Source of the DNA: Saprospiraceae bacterium
GTDB taxonomy: Bacteria; Bacteroidota; Bacteroidia; Chitinophagales; Saprospiraceae
DNA: 64,000 bases
NCBI GenBank assembly: GCA_016713025.1
Contig: JADJPZ010000004.1
Span: 1,922,001-1,986,000, forward strand
Reading direction: 5' to 3'
This document shows, piece after piece, positions 36,839 to 44,992 of the stretch (the stretch's first letter is position 1; the number at the start of each line of letters is the position of its first letter). The position numbers were made by a program, and so were the translations under genes. Under the pieces are notes generated by a model. It had not been told where the DNA came from. It saw nothing but the letters and a program-made list of their open reading frames with translations, and did no database searches.

Positions 36839-37034
36839 ATGGGTGTATCCCATTTTTCACAAAAATTGTTTAAACTGCTTGCTCCTCATTCCCAAGCATA
36901 GCTTGGCAGGCACTGAAGAGACTGTCAAGCTATGCTTGAGACGAGCCACCCTATAACTCTTAACTACTATGATAATATACTAAATTGGTAACTTAAAAAT
37001 TATATAATATAGTGCAATTTTGGGGTACACCCAT
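36839..37034. mobile_element. MITE-like element with 14-bp terminal inverted repeats
   Basis: A 196-bp AT-rich stretch between fmt and an outer-membrane gene is bounded by GATGGGTGTATCCC (36839-36852) and GGGGTACACCCATC (37021-37034), inverted repeats matching at 13 of 14 positions. Inside is a hairpin of two perfect 13-nt arms, CAAGCATAGCTTG (36893-36905) and CAAGCTATGCTTG (36926-36938). A two-base AG flanks both ends. It has no coding potential. The shape fits a miniature inverted-repeat transposable element. No second copy is visible in this window. Confidence 0.5.
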
Positions 37035-37043
37035 CAGGTTTGC

Positions 37044-37586
37044 CTATCTAAATCGGTAACCAATACCACACATTGCCCGATATTCTCCTTCTGCAGGATT
37101 GCGTTTGTAACTGTGTGTCTCCAGGAGTGCCGCAAGTCCAATACCCAAATCCATTGTGAAAGCATCACTAAGTCCAAACTGGTAACCGCATCTTACTATT
37201 GGTCCGATGCGACTTAATCCATTTTTGACTATATTATCCAAATCATCCAGAATCACATCATTATAATCATACTTATACGCAAAACCTGCTGAAATATACC
37301 AACCCGTCATTGCATCAATCCTTTGTCCAGGGAAATATTTCCTGAAATCCAGTGATGCATTCAACCAGTCATGTTCAGAAATAAATGTAATATGACCGCG
37401 ATGAAAATTGAATTGTAATGATGAACTCCGGGCAATCCTGTATTCAAAGTGAATAGATGGAATCATAATTAAGTTAAGAGCATTTGTTTTTATGTTGGCT
37501 TTAGAGCCACGACCTTCAGATGAACTAACCTGAGCATTGACGGAGCTGTAAATAAAAAATAAACATATAATTAAAATTCTCTTCAT
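37044..37586 (-). CDS. Small outer-membrane beta-barrel protein
   Basis: A 180-aa protein with signal peptide (ILIICLFFIYSSVNAQ) and alternating hydrophobic/polar strands ending in an aromatic-rich terminus (YRAMCGIGYRFR). The length and the segments YRIARSSSLQFNFHRGHITF, SASLDFRKYFPGQ-like and GWYISAGFAYKYDY are typical of small porin-like barrels (OmpW/DUF3575-like) in Bacteroidota. A perfect promoter lies 17-47 nt upstream. Ligand unknown; probably sits in the outer membrane. Confidence 0.7.
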   Translation of the reverse strand: MKRILIICLFFIYSSVNAQVSSSEGRGSKANIKTNALNLIMIPSIHFEYRIARSSSLQFNFHRGHITFISEHDWLNASLDFRKYFPGQRIDAMTGWYISAGFAYKYDYNDVILDDLDNIVKNGLSRIGPIVRCGYQFGLSDAFTMDLGIGLAALLETHSYKRNPAEGEYRAMCGIGYRFR

Positions 37587-37602
37587 GAAAATAAATTTTC
37601 AA

Positions 37603-37633
37603 CAAATGTATTTATTTATTTTTGATTACCAAA
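37603..37633 (-). promoter_or_regulatory. Promoter of the small barrel gene
   Basis: On the minus strand TTTG (37630-37633), 19 nt, TACATTTG (37603-37610): an exact Bacteroidota promoter. Confidence 0.75.
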
Positions 37634-37647
37634 TGAAGAAATCATCT

Positions 37648-37655
37648 TACATTTG
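37648..37655 (+). promoter_or_regulatory. -7 box for the threonine dehydrogenase gene
   Basis: TACATTTG on the plus strand, with TTTG 23 nt upstream (37621-37624). It overlaps the candidate TTG start at 37653, which argues for translation from the GTG at 37677. It lies back to back with the minus-strand promoter at 37603-37633. Confidence 0.45.
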
Positions 37656-37676
37656 ACCAACCAACCAAATCATATC

Positions 37677-38612
37677 GTGAAGCCCGAGCCCAAAATCTTA
37701 GTCACAGGTGCCAATGGTCAAATCGGAAGAGTATTGACCGAAGAGCTTAGAATCAAATATGGAACGAATGCAGTTCTTGCCACAGACATTACCAAACTAT
37801 CAGTCACTGTCGAGCCATTTGAGTTTCTTGATATCCTCAATATTCAGAGACTCAGAGAAATTATCATAGATCATGGAATCAATCAAATCTATCATCTTGC
37901 AGCCATACTATCTGCAAATGGAGAATGGAATCCATTAAAAACATGGAATATCAATCTAAATGGTCTACGATCTGTGTTGGATCTTGCACGTGAGTTCAAT
38001 ATGCAGAAAGTTTTTTTCGCAAGTGCCATTGCAGTTTTTGGTACTACTACTCCCAGAATCAAAACCGCCCAGGATGTACCATTGCTACCTTCCACAGTAT
38101 ATGGGATAAGCAAAGCTACTGGTGAACTATGGTGCAATTATTATTTTAAAAGGTATGGACTTGATGTAAGGTCTTTACGGTATCCAGGTATCATCGGCTG
38201 GCAATCCTTACCTGCAGGTGGCACCACAGATTACGCAGTAGAAATTTTTCATGCTGCGCTCAAGGATAAACAATACACTTGTTTCCTTAAAGAAGATACA
38301 AGGCTACCAATGATGTACATGGATGATGCCATTAAAGCCACCATTGACCTTATGGAAGCTCCGTCAGAAACCATTTCTGTAAGATATAGTTACAATCTTG
38401 CAGCCATGAGTTTTACTCCTGCAGAAATTGCGTCCGAAATCCAAAAGCATATTCCAGAATTTTCAATATCTTATGAGCCGGATTTCAGACAGGATATCGC
38501 CGCAAGCTGGAGTGAAACGATTGATGATTCGGTAGCCAGAATCGATTGGAATTGGGCTCCTAATTATGACCTGACTTCCATGACAAAAGATATGTTGGAC
38601 CATCTAAAATGA
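37677..38612 (+). CDS. tdh: NAD-dependent epimerase-type L-threonine 3-dehydrogenase
   Basis: About 311 aa of the extended short-chain dehydrogenase fold. The NAD-binding motif is ILVTGANGQIGRV (G-x-x-G-x-x-G) and the catalytic Tyr-x-x-x-Lys is TVYGISKATGE, with an upstream Ser in ASAIAVFG. This subgroup oxidises L-threonine to 2-amino-3-ketobutyrate. The next gene downstream is kbl, which splits that product with CoA into glycine and acetyl-CoA, so the two form the threonine-degradation pair. I favour GTG at 37677 because the TTG at 37653 lies inside the -7 box. Confidence 0.85.
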   Translation: MKPEPKILVTGANGQIGRVLTEELRIKYGTNAVLATDITKLSVTVEPFEFLDILNIQRLREIIIDHGINQIYHLAAILSANGEWNPLKTWNINLNGLRSVLDLAREFNMQKVFFASAIAVFGTTTPRIKTAQDVPLLPSTVYGISKATGELWCNYYFKRYGLDVRSLRYPGIIGWQSLPAGGTTDYAVEIFHAALKDKQYTCFLKEDTRLPMMYMDDAIKATIDLMEAPSETISVRYSYNLAAMSFTPAEIASEIQKHIPEFSISYEPDFRQDIAASWSETIDDSVARIDWNWAPNYDLTSMTKDMLDHLK

Positions 38613-38621
38613 CATGAGAAG

Positions 38622-38642
38622 ATGAATGAATGAATGAATGAG
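38622..38642 (+). repeat. GAAT microsatellite
   Basis: Four and a half copies of the tetramer GAAT between tdh and kbl, followed by a similar but imperfect GAGTGAATGA. It is not in a reading frame. Slippage there would change the spacing between the two genes. Confidence 0.75.
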
Positions 38643-38683
38643 AAAATGAGTGAATGACCTGAACCAACATAAATTAATTAGTA

Positions 38684-39885
38684 ATGAAAAATAAAAATCA
38701 AATTATATCCGATATAACCACAGAACTCAACAATCTGCAATCATCTGGTCTGTTTAAAAAAGAACGAATTATTACAACACCACAAAGTGCTGTGATCAAG
38801 ACCACTGCAACAAGCGAAGTCCTTAACTTCTGTGCAAATAATTATCTAGGCTTATCGTCGCATCCGGAAGTGATCAAGGCCGGTAAGGAAGCCATTGATT
38901 CCCATGGATTTGGAATGTCTTCTGTTCGTTTTATATGCGGTACACAGGATATTCATAAAGAATTGGAGCAAAAAATTGCTGCATTCGTCGGACAGGAAGA
39001 TGCCATCCTTTATGCTGCCGCCTTTGATGCCAATGGTGGTCTTTTCGAACCATTACTCGGTGAAGAAGATGCGATCATATCAGATGCCTTAAATCATGCA
39101 TCCATCATCGATGGTATCCGACTCTGTAAAGCCAAAAGATACAGATATGAGAACAACGACATGAATGATCTCGAATCAAAACTAAAAGAAGCTACAGAAT
39201 CTGGCAGCAGGAGGATTTTGATCGCAACAGATGGAGTCTTTTCTATGGATGGTATTATAGCACAGATAGATAAAATCTGTGACCTTGCTGACAAATATGG
39301 GGCTATGGTCATGGTGGATGACTGCCATGCAACCGGATTTGTAGGCAAAACCGGTCGTGGGTCAGCAGAACACAATAACGCTTTTGGCAGAGTAGATATC
39401 ATTACCGGAACTTTTGGGAAGGCCCTTGGAGGTGCAAGTGGTGGATTTACAGCTGCAAAAAAAGAAATCGTTGAATTACTCCGACAAAAGTCCCGTCCTT
39501 ATCTTTTTCCAATACCCTCGCTCCGGCAATAGTCGGTGCATCCATTAAAGTGCTGGATTTGCTAAGTCAAAGTACAGCTCTGCGTGATAAGCTGGAGAAA
39601 AATACGGAATACTTTAGAAGTGAAATGACAAAACTTGGATTTGACATCGTTCCAGGTACCCACCCTATCACACCGGTCATGTTGTACGATGCGCGGTTGG
39701 CTCAGGAGTTTGCCTCTCAACTATTAGAAGAAGGCATATATGTTATCGGATTTTTTTTTCCGGTCGTGCCCAAAGAAAAAGCCAGAATCAGAGTTCAGAT
39801 AAGTGCAGGGCATGAGATCCACCATATTAGCAAAGCAGTTGAAGGATTTTATAATGTTGGCAGAAAACTTGGAGTTGTGCGGTGA
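38684..39885 (+). pseudogene. kbl: 2-amino-3-ketobutyrate CoA ligase (glycine C-acetyltransferase), frameshifted
   Basis: A PLP enzyme that converts 2-amino-3-ketobutyrate and CoA to glycine and acetyl-CoA. The first 282 codons (to 39532) hold NYLGLSSHPEVIKAG, the SVRFICGTQDIHKELE signature, VMVDDCHATGF and the Schiff-base Lys in TGTFGKALGGASGG. The frame breaks at the T-run 39504-39508: adding one T gives LFSNTLAPAIVGASIKVLDL, and translation continues in the 39550-39885 frame (ending HHISKAVEGFYNVGRKLGVV). The joined length of about 400 aa is normal. All catalytic residues lie before the break, so only the C-terminal domain is affected. Partner of the tdh gene just upstream. Confidence 0.85.
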
Positions 39886-40194
39886 GTGTTTATAACTTAT
39901 TGGACAATAATTCCTTATGCTATTCTTTTCCCAGATTTCTGAAGTGGCCAAGAAGACACCAGTATTTCCTCCCCTCGACCCTCATTCCCTTAAGGGACGG
40001 CCCGCTCTTAATCTTCGAAACCTATCTTCTCCTTTAGCTTTAATCAACATATTTGGGAAGACCCACCCAATTCTTCAAATATTAACACTTGAATCACCCA
40101 TTGCAATGCTGTTCTTTTCTAGTTCCAATCAAAAAAGCGCAATATGCCATACAATCATCCACTAAAAAGGTGAAAAGTTTAATAAAATAAATCT
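39886..40194. other. Intergenic stretch with decayed ORF-like text on the minus strand
   Basis: No intact gene. On the minus strand a frame around 39926-40135 reads GWVFPNMLIKAKGEDRFRRL and GSRGGNTGVFLATSEIWE, broken by at least two stops. A 12-bp palindrome TCCCTTAAGGGA lies near 39986-39998. The composition is richer in G and C than the surroundings. I cannot name a parent; it could be a dispersed repeat remnant. Confidence 0.3.
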
Positions 40195-40202
40195 TACTTT
40201 TG
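40195..40202 (+). promoter_or_regulatory. -7 box for lspA
   Basis: TACTTTTG fits the TAnnTTTG consensus and lies 19 nt before the GTG start. No convincing -33 box is visible. Confidence 0.4.
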
Positions 40203-40221
40203 CACTCTTAAATTTTCATTT

Positions 40222-40908
40222 GTGAGAAAAAGCACAGCAGTATTACTGACCATCATCCTGATTTTAATTTTAGATCAGGTACTCAAAATATACATCAAAA
40301 CCAATATCCACTATGGTGATGGTTTCGATATTTTAGGGTTGAGTTGGGCTAAAATCCATTTTGTCGAAAATGAAGGCATGGCCTTTGGTCTAAGTTTTGG
40401 TGGCCTGACCGGTAAATATATTTTGAGTATATTTAGGATCCTCATGGTAGGCTTTTTGTTTTACATCCTTAAAAATCTTTTGGTACATAATGAGACCTAT
40501 GGTCTGATTATTAGTTTTAGTATGATTATTGCTGGCGCTATTGGAAACATCATAGACTCCATGTTTTACGGACTGATATTTTCTGAATCTTATTTTCATG
40601 GGGGTCTTGCAACTATGTTTCCACCTGAAGGCGGATACGGCAATTTTTTAACAGGTAAAGTGGTGGATATGCTCTATTTCCCACTGATTGACACCATACT
40701 ACCTGAATGGGTTCCGTTTTGGGGTGGTGAAAGATTTGAGTTCTTCAGACCAGTATTCAATATTGCAGATTCAGCCATCACTACCGGTGTCGCATCGATA
40801 TTGATATTTCATCGGAGATTTTTCAACACAGAAAAGCAAACCAGCAAAGAAACTGTTTCTGATCTTTCAGATGTAGACACAACCAGTGATGTTGAACCCA
40901 CGACATAG
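40222..40908 (+). CDS. lspA: Lipoprotein signal peptidase (signal peptidase II)
   Basis: A 228-aa inner-membrane aspartic peptidase that removes signal peptides from prolipoproteins, needed here for the SusD-type, Omp28 and peroxidase lipoproteins. Four hydrophobic segments are present. Family motifs are ILDQVLKIYIK, FVENEGMAFGL, GAIGNIIDSMFYGLIF, TGKVVDMLYFP (catalytic Asp149) and FNIADSAIT (catalytic Asp183). It is longer than proteobacterial LspA because of the loop SYFHGGLATMFPPEGGYG and a soluble C-terminal tail of about 30 residues, both usual in Bacteroidota. The start codon is GTG. It ends 20 nt before the GH20 remnant. Confidence 0.95.
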   Translation: MRKSTAVLLTIILILILDQVLKIYIKTNIHYGDGFDILGLSWAKIHFVENEGMAFGLSFGGLTGKYILSIFRILMVGFLFYILKNLLVHNETYGLIISFSMIIAGAIGNIIDSMFYGLIFSESYFHGGLATMFPPEGGYGNFLTGKVVDMLYFPLIDTILPEWVPFWGGERFEFFRPVFNIADSAITTGVASILIFHRRFFNTEKQTSKETVSDLSDVDTTSDVEPTT

Positions 40909-40926
40909 GAATCAATAAAAATCATT

Positions 40927-41174
40927 TTAATCATTTGTTACCTGTATAAAAGTGAACATCCATTTTATCGGTTGATGCCAACTTGTACTTTTTGTAGTAC
41001 CTATGGGAGCCTTTATTACAATAGTGTTCCATCCTTTTTTTTTTTAGTAGAATCATTGTCGGAACTCTGTATTCATACCCTTCGTCCATGAGTGGAATCT
41101 CTTGATTACCTTTCTGTCCTGCACGAAGCCAATTCGGGGGTAAAACTTCTGTCTTATTGCACCATATTTTACTA
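40927..41174 (-). pseudogene. Stranded copy of the GH20 3' end (frameshifted)
   Basis: This 248-bp stretch is nearly identical to the last 244 bp of the GH20 gene at 62294-62537: about nine substitutions plus four extra bases in one homopolymer (T11 at 41035-41045 against T7). The homopolymer expansion breaks the frame, so the text switches from the GH20 end (KIWCNNTEVLPPNWL-like, EIPLMDEGYEYRVPTMI) to a wrong frame. Homology ends precisely at the GH20 stop codon on one side. It has no start and cannot encode a functional domain. It lies at the left boundary of the PUL block. Confidence 0.9.
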
Positions 41175-41397
41175 TATTTTATTAATTTTCCCATTATTAA
41201 ATCCACTCCGAAAAGACTATGATGAAGATGAATAGAAAAATATTTATATCTACTGCAATGATAATCAAACGCATACCTTTAGGGGAAGGGTAAAAAACTC
41301 TTGATCATCATAAAATATTTTGTTTTCAAAGTAGCAGCTTTATTGATTAATTGAATATTTATGTTAAAATAACCAAATCTGGTCTTAGCAACAGTTT

Positions 41398-42396
41398 TTA
41401 TTTAGAAAGTATTATCAAAGTTAAACCTGCTATGTATAAAAGCAACATTATATTCAATATTTGTTTGGTTCCCTTTGGTGCATTATCAAACTCTTTCCAT
41501 ACATAAATACCCCAAAGTGCAGCAACTACTGTTGCCCCTTGCCCTAAGCCATAAGACACTGCAGGACCTGCTTTTCCGGAAGCAATAATGCTAAGTGACA
41601 TTCCTATACACCATATAACACCACCCAAAATTCCAATTAAATGGTCTTTTTTTAAACCTTGGAAATAATCGGTAAACAAAACGGGTGTTCCACTAAACGG
41701 ACGCTTCATTTGTATGGTATTAAAAACAAAGCTGCTGATTACAATACCCACAGCAAAAATTACTAAGGCTGTATAAGGAGTAAGTTTGCCCGCCTCGGGA
41801 ATACTAAAATTTGTTACCATTGAACCCGCGACATATTTGTAAAATAATCCCATTAAACAGCCGCTTATTACTGCTAGTATCAACCCTTTTTTAGAAATAA
41901 CTGATGCAGAATTTGTTTGCAATTTATGATAAGCTCTTGCGTTAAGAATTATTGCCAAGGTGATTAAAGCGACACCTCCAAAAATTAAAATCGGGTCACC
42001 CTGAGGAATTGATATATAATTAACAATTACACCTAATACCAGCGCAATTCCTATACCTACAGGAAAAGCTACTGACATACCTGCAATTCCTATTGCAGCT
42101 ACTAATAGGATATTGGCTAAATTAAAAGTAACACCCCCAATAAAAGCAGAAAATAAATTACTATTATCTGCTTGGCCAAAATCATTCATAAACGACCTGC
42201 CTTCGTTTCCATAACTTCCCAATGTAAAAGCCAGAAGAAGAGTAGTGATTAAAATTCCAAAACCATAGTCCCAATAAAAGAGTTCAAAACGCCAGGTTTT
42301 AGTGGTGAGTTTGGTAGTATTTGCCCAACTACCCCAGCATAGCATGGTGATTACACAAAGCGTAATAGCTAATCCATAATTTTCTACGATATACAT
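41398..42396 (-). CDS. Ureide-permease/RbsU-like (GRP-family) sugar or nucleoside transporter
   Basis: A 332-aa inner-membrane protein with about ten hydrophobic segments, no signal peptide. The start CWGSWANTTKLTTKTWRFEL and the FYWDYGFG that follows are the signature of the drug/metabolite-superfamily GRP/ureide-permease group in Bacteroidota, related to RbsU-type ribose uptake proteins. A matching second half (residues about 180-330, with GGVIWCIGMSLSIIASGKAG) suggests the 5+5 inverted topology. It lies 10 nt downstream of ribokinase, so ribose or a nucleoside is the likely cargo (inference). It is the last gene of the PUL on the minus strand. Confidence 0.75.
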   Translation of the reverse strand: MYIVENYGLAITLCVITMLCWGSWANTTKLTTKTWRFELFYWDYGFGILITTLLLAFTLGSYGNEGRSFMNDFGQADNSNLFSAFIGGVTFNLANILLVAAIGIAGMSVAFPVGIGIALVLGVIVNYISIPQGDPILIFGGVALITLAIILNARAYHKLQTNSASVISKKGLILAVISGCLMGLFYKYVAGSMVTNFSIPEAGKLTPYTALVIFAVGIVISSFVFNTIQMKRPFSGTPVLFTDYFQGLKKDHLIGILGGVIWCIGMSLSIIASGKAGPAVSYGLGQGATVVAALWGIYVWKEFDNAPKGTKQILNIMLLLYIAGLTLIILSK

Positions 42397-42406
42397 ATTG
42401 TTTGTT

Positions 42407-43327
42407 TTAAATGGTTATCAATTGTAAATTTATGTCATTTTTAAATGGTATTGATGATTGCGCCCCCATTTTTGTTACTGAAATGGAAGCAGCTTCAATA
42501 GCAAATTTTACTGCGCTTTCCCAATTTTTTCCTTCAGCGAGTGCAACTACTAATGCCCCACTGAACGTATCTCCTGCAGCTGTAGAGTCTATTGCTTGCA
42601 CGACCGGTGCACTTACCTTAAAATTTTGTGTATTGTTTTGAAAATAGGCACCTTGTTTTCCAAGAGTAATGATAACATTTTTTACTCCTTTTGTTAAAAA
42701 TATTTCAGCAGCCCTGGAAGCAGTTATTTCATCACATACTTTTATGCCAGTCAGTAAAGTTGCTTCCGTTTCATTGGGTGTAATAAGGAATAAACCATTC
42801 AGCAACTCGTCAGATAAGTTTTGTGCTGGGGCAGGATTAATTATCACTTTCTGAAGATTAGCCTTTGCCTTTTTTGAAACTGATGCAATAGTTACCATTG
42901 GAATTTCTAATTGCATTAAAATAATTTCTGCTTCATCCATATCCTTAACCTGTTCAATATCCGCTGGCAAAAGATTTGCATTGGCACCTGGAGCAACAAG
43001 AATACAATTTTCCCCCTCTTCATTAACCATAATCAAAGCAGTTCCGGATGGATTTTTTTCGTCAATAAAAACAAAATCAGTGTTGATATTTTCTTTTTTT
43101 AAGCCATCAATACTTTGTTTTCCAAAAATATCATTCCCAACTTTTGCAACAAATATTACATCCCCGCCTAATCTGGCAGCAGCAACTGCCTGGTTTGCAC
43201 CTTTTCCGCCAGCATTCATAAAAAAGTCACCTCCTAAAATGGTTTCACCCGGTAATGGAATTCGCTTTGCTTTTATTACCATATCGGTATTGGCACTGCC
43301 TATAACTATTATTTTACTTGTCCTCAT
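42407..43327 (-). CDS. rbsK: Ribokinase
   Basis: A PfkB-family sugar kinase of about 306 aa that phosphorylates ribose (or a similar pentose) with ATP. Signatures are GSANTDMVIKAKRIPLPGET, the NAGGKGANQAVAAARLGG box and the catalytic DSTAAGDTFSGAL near the C-terminus. The ATG at 43327 begins directly at the family N-terminus; a longer in-frame start at 43384 would overlap the upstream gene. It is placed between the transporter and the ADP-ribosylglycohydrolase-fold gene, with 11-nt gaps, as one operon. Confidence 0.9.
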   Translation of the reverse strand: MRTSKIIVIGSANTDMVIKAKRIPLPGETILGGDFFMNAGGKGANQAVAAARLGGDVIFVAKVGNDIFGKQSIDGLKKENINTDFVFIDEKNPSGTALIMVNEEGENCILVAPGANANLLPADIEQVKDMDEAEIILMQLEIPMVTIASVSKKAKANLQKVIINPAPAQNLSDELLNGLFLITPNETEATLLTGIKVCDEITASRAAEIFLTKGVKNVIITLGKQGAYFQNNTQNFKVSAPVVQAIDSTAAGDTFSGALVVALAEGKNWESAVKFAIEAASISVTKMGAQSSIPFKNDINLQLITI

Positions 43328-43337
43328 TTTTATTTTT

Positions 43338-44957
43338 TTATTTTTCAAAAGAAAATTTATATACATCACTTTTCTTTGGTTCACTCTTATAAATAATTGC
43401 TTCAGTGATGTATACGTTTGTATTTAAAGATTCAATGTTTTTGTCCCCCTTAACGACCAGTTTTAATGTATGTTTTCCCGGGTTTAACTGAAACACATGC
43501 CACAGCGAAACATTCCGATGCTCCTGTTGACTGTAGTTATAATAAGTATCAATACTTCTATGAAATTTTCCATCCAGATAGATATCAGCCTGACCTCCAT
43601 CTTTTACCCAGTTTCCCATCAATGAAATTCCAGTTCCGTTAAATTCAAATTCAAGCTCATCTCCCTTCGTATTTGAAAACATTGATTGCTCAGTTTCTTT
43701 TTCCCCATCCCATGATTTCACTTTAAACATATTCCAATTACCCTTGAACTTCCATTTTTCTTTTTCGAAAATGGAGGCTTTGCCATCAAAAACAACCTTA
43801 GGGAAAGAGTTCTCAAATGTTGCCGGCTTATAAACCTGCATAGGCCAGGAAATTGTATTACCATTAATTTTTCCACCATTCTGTAGTATTAATTTCAACG
43901 CGTAGTTATAAGTACTTTCCACAGCAGTATTAAATGAATAAGTTGTATTAATAAAAACAGAATCCCCGACGGCCTGCACACCTTTCCTCATTTCAACAGG
44001 AAGTTTTGCAAACCCTTTAATTACACCAATCACTGCCATTGCATTTGATGGGTTACAGTCTGAATCGGCTCCGCAGCGTGTAGTTATTTCAAGCGTTTTA
44101 TAATCATCACCTTCTCCATATAATAGCCCCATTACAATAAAAGCACCATTTAATTTGGCATCGATATTAAATGGAGAACCGGCGCCACTAATGTCCACAT
44201 CTCCCCATTTTGCATCCAGCTCTTTCCAGGCGGCTTTCCAATTATTGGGATAATAACGGTGCAGTTTGATTACGTCTCTTACAATTCTTGAATAATCGCT
44301 TTCAGCAGGAATGGATGAAAGACCGGTTTCAATTATTTTATTGATATCCTTTTCAAAAAAGGCGGCACTGTAAAGCGCACTTAAAAATATTCCGCCGTAA
44401 ACTCCATCACCATAGTTCATGATATGTCCTATTTTATCAGATTCATTAATGATGTTCTGTATCATACCGGGATTCATAAATCCTATGTAATCTGCTTCAA
44501 TCTGAAAGTCAATATCGTCAGCCCGAAAATTATACTCCGGATTGCCGGACATTGGAGGATAAATACCATCAAAATAATTTTTTCTTGCCTGCATATTGGC
44601 ACACCAAAGATGATATCCTGCCTTTGCCAGCATTTCCTGGTATTTGACCGCCGGTGCATCCATGCCATATTTATCCATAGCCATCATGAAAGTCAGTTGC
44701 ACATAAATATCATCCTGCCAAACACTGCCTTTAATATCTGCTGGTGTCCATTTAATAGAATCATTATTTATTTTTTGCTGAAACCTAAATTCTGTGGGTG
44801 CACCATAAGTGACCCCAATCATTTTCCCGGCCCAGCCTCCTGCAATTTTATCTTTCAGATTTTGCTTGCTTATTGAAAGAATTTTGCTTTGTGATTGGAC
44901 CTGTATAAAACACATCGTTCCGATAATAATTAATACCAATAAATTTATTTTTTTCAT
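43338..44957 (-). CDS. Secreted ADP-ribosylglycohydrolase-fold protein with C-terminal beta domain
   Basis: A 539-aa protein with signal peptide (LVLIIIGTMCFIQVQSQ), unusual for this mostly cytoplasmic family. The ARH core runs from about residue 33 to 360: KIAGGWAGKMIGVTYG, VWQDDIYVQLTFMMAMDKYG (metal-binding Asp pair), YGDGVYGGIFLSALYSAAFF and TTRCGADSDCNPSNAMAVIG with the metal-binding D-x-D-C-x-x-S. The C-terminal 150 residues form a beta-sandwich (FNGTGISLMGNWVKDGGQAD, IYLDGKFH) like a carbohydrate-binding module. Operon with rbsK and a ribose-type transporter suggests it releases a pentose from a glycan or nucleoside-like substrate in the periplasm; this is inference, not known for the family. 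Confidence 0.8.
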   Translation of the reverse strand: MKKINLLVLIIIGTMCFIQVQSQSKILSISKQNLKDKIAGGWAGKMIGVTYGAPTEFRFQQKINNDSIKWTPADIKGSVWQDDIYVQLTFMMAMDKYGMDAPAVKYQEMLAKAGYHLWCANMQARKNYFDGIYPPMSGNPEYNFRADDIDFQIEADYIGFMNPGMIQNIINESDKIGHIMNYGDGVYGGIFLSALYSAAFFEKDINKIIETGLSSIPAESDYSRIVRDVIKLHRYYPNNWKAAWKELDAKWGDVDISGAGSPFNIDAKLNGAFIVMGLLYGEGDDYKTLEITTRCGADSDCNPSNAMAVIGVIKGFAKLPVEMRKGVQAVGDSVFINTTYSFNTAVESTYNYALKLILQNGGKINGNTISWPMQVYKPATFENSFPKVVFDGKASIFEKEKWKFKGNWNMFKVKSWDGEKETEQSMFSNTKGDELEFEFNGTGISLMGNWVKDGGQADIYLDGKFHRSIDTYYNYSQQEHRNVSLWHVFQLNPGKHTLKLVVKGDKNIESLNTNVYITEAIIYKSEPKKSDVYKFSFEK

Positions 44958-44992
44958 TTCCTAATTATTAAATTTTATAAATGAGCTCTAAC

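Noticed and set aside
37653..37676. TTG start of the threonine dehydrogenase
   Set aside because: The codon falls within the -7 promoter box, so it would not be transcribed as part of a leader; GTG at 37677 fits better.
39500..39550. Programmed ribosomal frameshift in kbl
   Set aside because: There is no slippery heptamer followed by a structure that would be conserved, and two other genes show the same kind of homopolymer loss.
40931..41206. A 91-aa gene
   Set aside because: It is a frameshifted copy of the GH20 3' end plus unrelated 5' sequence; the start codon lies outside the homology and the end is in the wrong frame.
44424..44876. 150-codon plus-strand ORF
   Set aside because: Antisense to the conserved ADP-ribosylglycohydrolase core; no independent signal.
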